DNA of 7,869 nucleotides. Source: an uncultured Butyrivibrio sp. (GTDB taxonomy: Bacteria; Bacillota; Clostridia; Lachnospirales; Lachnospiraceae). Of the stretch, positions 6,522 through 7,869 are shown piece after piece. A program made the translations under genes and the position numbers. Below the pieces are notes generated by a model, which saw only the letters and a list, made by a program, of their open reading frames with translations, made no database searches and had not been told where the DNA came from. The stretch is taken from positions 1-7,869 of the forward strand of contig CAMVRW010000105.1 of the NCBI GenBank assembly GCA_947169985.1, read 5' to 3'. Every line of letters begins with the position of its first letter. Position 1 is the first letter of the stretch.

Positions 6522-7869
6522 TTACATGTGTCCATCTCTGTGCATTGAGAACTTATCCATAGGATAGTTCTTAAGGTTTTCCAGAACCTTTCTGTCATCT
6601 GCCTTTGAAAGCAGGGACTCTCTGGCTTTATTTATATCATTGATATTCTTATGTCTTGAAGGTCCGCCGACGCATCCTCCCGGACAAACCATACCCTCGA
6701 TGAAGTCCTCAGGAAGTCTGTCCATCTTAAGAAGTGTAAGGGCCTTTTTACATTCCAGCCCGCCTGCTGCCCTAAGGAGTTTAAGGGATGAAGTATCTTC
6801 GCCTCTCTCCTGCATGCATTCAATAACTGCATTGGCAACTCCGCCGCTGGCCGCGAATCTCTTTCCCCAGATTGATGATTCCTGATAACCTTCAGGAACG
6901 GGCTCAAACTTAACATCCCTTGACCTCATTAAAGCTCTGAGCTCTCCGTAGGTCACAACAAAATCTGCATTGTTTGGAACTGATTTATCCTGTGCCTCAG
7001 ACTTTTTAGCGATGCAAGGTCCGATAAATACTGTTACACATCCGGGTCTTGTGGCCTTTAAATATCTTGAAATAGCGCACATTGGAGATACGGTTGAAGA
7101 CATGTTCTTCTCGTACTGCTCAGGGAAGTGCTTCTTAAGCATATTGATGAAAGCAGGACAACATGAAGTAGTCATCTTTCTGCCCTCTTTATAAGCCTCT
7201 GACCACTCAGCAGACTCATAGGCTGCTGTCATGTCTCCGCCAAGTCCGACCTCTACCATGTCTGCAAAGCCGATCTTCTTAAGACCTTCTCTTATGGAGC
7301 CCATGGAGATGTCCTCACCAAACTGGCCCTCTGTAGCAGGTGCGCACATTGCGATAACTTCTTTTCCTGCCTTGATCTCCTTGATGATGTCTACAAGGAA
7401 GGTCTTACTTCCGATAGCTGCGAAAGGACAGCTGTGGATGCAGTGACCACACTGGATGCACTTATCCTCATCTATCTTGCAGTAGCCGTACTCATCATAG
7501 GTGATAGCTCCTACAGGACAAGCCTTCTTACAAGGTCTCTCCAGATGAACGATAGCATTGTAAGGGCAGGCATTTGCGCACATTCCGCATTCCTTACACT
7601 TTGCAGGATCGATATGCATGTGGGTATCACCGGGAGTGATTGCTCCGAATTTACAGGAGCTAAGGCAGGCCTTACCCATGCAGAAACGGCAGTTATCAGT
7701 TACAGAATAAGCTGAGATAGGGCACTCATCACAGGCAGGATCAATAACCTGAACTATGTTGGTGGACCCGGGATTATAAGATGGAGCCTTGGCCTGTGCC
7801 AGTTTGATCCTCTGTCTTACAATCTCGCGCTCTTTATATACGCAGCAGCGGTACTCAGGCTTAGGGCCT
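6522..7869 (-). CDS. [FeFe] hydrogenase, group B-like, 5' end beyond the window
   Basis: The enzyme family interconverts H2 with protons and electrons; this form is cytoplasmic and ferredoxin-like at its N-terminus. The frame is open to the right edge, giving 448 residues (numbered from base 7868), so the ATG at 7679 (residue 64) is internal. Iron-sulfur motifs are CRFC with Cys68 and Cys72 (60-72), CKECGMCANACP (91-102), CKKACP (113-118) and CIQCGHCIHSCP (137-148), with further cysteines at 8, 9, 46 and 49. The H-cluster motifs follow: TTSCCP (233-238), GPCIAKKSEA (283-292) and EGMVCPGGCVGGP (391-403). The cluster ligands are Cys237, Cys285, Cys395 and Cys399, with Cys236 as the proton-relay cysteine. 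GPC instead of MPC and GGP instead of GGGQP favour group B over the classic group A enzymes. No maturases are in view. The gene heads the visible transcription unit; its promoter and true start lie outside. Physiological direction and electron partner are unknown. Confidence 0.95.
   Translation of the reverse strand, partial: GPKPEYRCCVYKEREIVRQRIKLAQAKAPSYNPGSTNIVQVIDPACDECPISAYSVTDNCRFCMGKACLSSCKFGAITPGDTHMHIDPAKCKECGMCANACPYNAIVHLERPCKKACPVGAITYDEYGYCKIDEDKCIQCGHCIHSCPFAAIGSKTFLVDIIKEIKAGKEVIAMCAPATEGQFGEDISMGSIREGLKKIGFADMVEVGLGGDMTAAYESAEWSEAYKEGRKMTTSCCPAFINMLKKHFPEQYEKNMSSTVSPMCAISRYLKATRPGCVTVFIGPCIAKKSEAQDKSVPNNADFVVTYGELRALMRSRDVKFEPVPEGYQESSIWGKRFAASGGVANAVIECMQERGEDTSSLKLLRAAGGLECKKALTLLKMDRLPEDFIEGMVCPGGCVGGPSRHKNINDINKARESLLSKADDRKVLENLKNYPMDKFSMHRDGHM

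Noticed and set aside
1..7869. CRISPR arrays, tRNA/rRNA genes, insertion sequences, phage or plasmid features
   Set aside because: No regularly spaced repeats, cloverleaf-like sequences, transposase motifs or terminal repeats were seen on either strand, and genes fill nearly all of the window.

Overview
The window looks like chromosomal DNA from an anaerobic Firmicute, most likely a member of the Lachnospiraceae (Butyrivibrio/Roseburia-like). The basis is the style of the genes: a group B-type [FeFe] hydrogenase, a BarA-like hybrid sensor kinase, a UMP-synthase-type (subfamily 2) PyrF, purine-rich Shine-Dalgarno sites, and moderate base composition with AT-rich gaps. The genus assignment is inference.

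Nearly everything is on the minus strand, so the genes read from right to left. First comes a [FeFe] hydrogenase whose 5' end lies beyond the right edge (7869-6522). Then come a 1014-residue membrane hybrid histidine kinase (6488-3444), a response regulator with one degenerate and one intact receiver domain (3416-2658), and pyrF (2633-1710). The gaps between these four are only 24-33 bp, so they probably form one transcription unit. A 77-bp AT-rich gap follows, carrying a 15-bp perfect dyad and a promoter candidate of the sigma-28/FliA/SigD type. After it come a 402-residue protein built of two diverged copies of the same unit (1632-424) and a small STAS-domain anti-sigma-factor antagonist (403-107). 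A strong hairpin terminator at about 58-104 closes the unit. Left of it, bases 3-59 read on the plus strand as the hydrophobic tail and stop codon of a convergent gene, so the terminator probably serves both directions. No stretch longer than 300 bases lacks a gene.

The common theme is signal transduction. The kinase carries membrane input, HisKA, HATPase, receiver and HPt modules, and the response regulator next to it has no DNA-binding output. The 402-residue protein beside a STAS protein recalls an RsbW/RsbV-type partner-switching pair, but its nucleotide-binding residues appear lost. A hydrogenase at the head of this set suggests a link between redox or hydrogen metabolism and signalling; this is inferred from gene order alone. 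The two most unusual items are the duplicated 402-residue protein with its STAS partner and the two similar dyads (TCAC..TTTAA..GTGA core) in two separate intergenic gaps.
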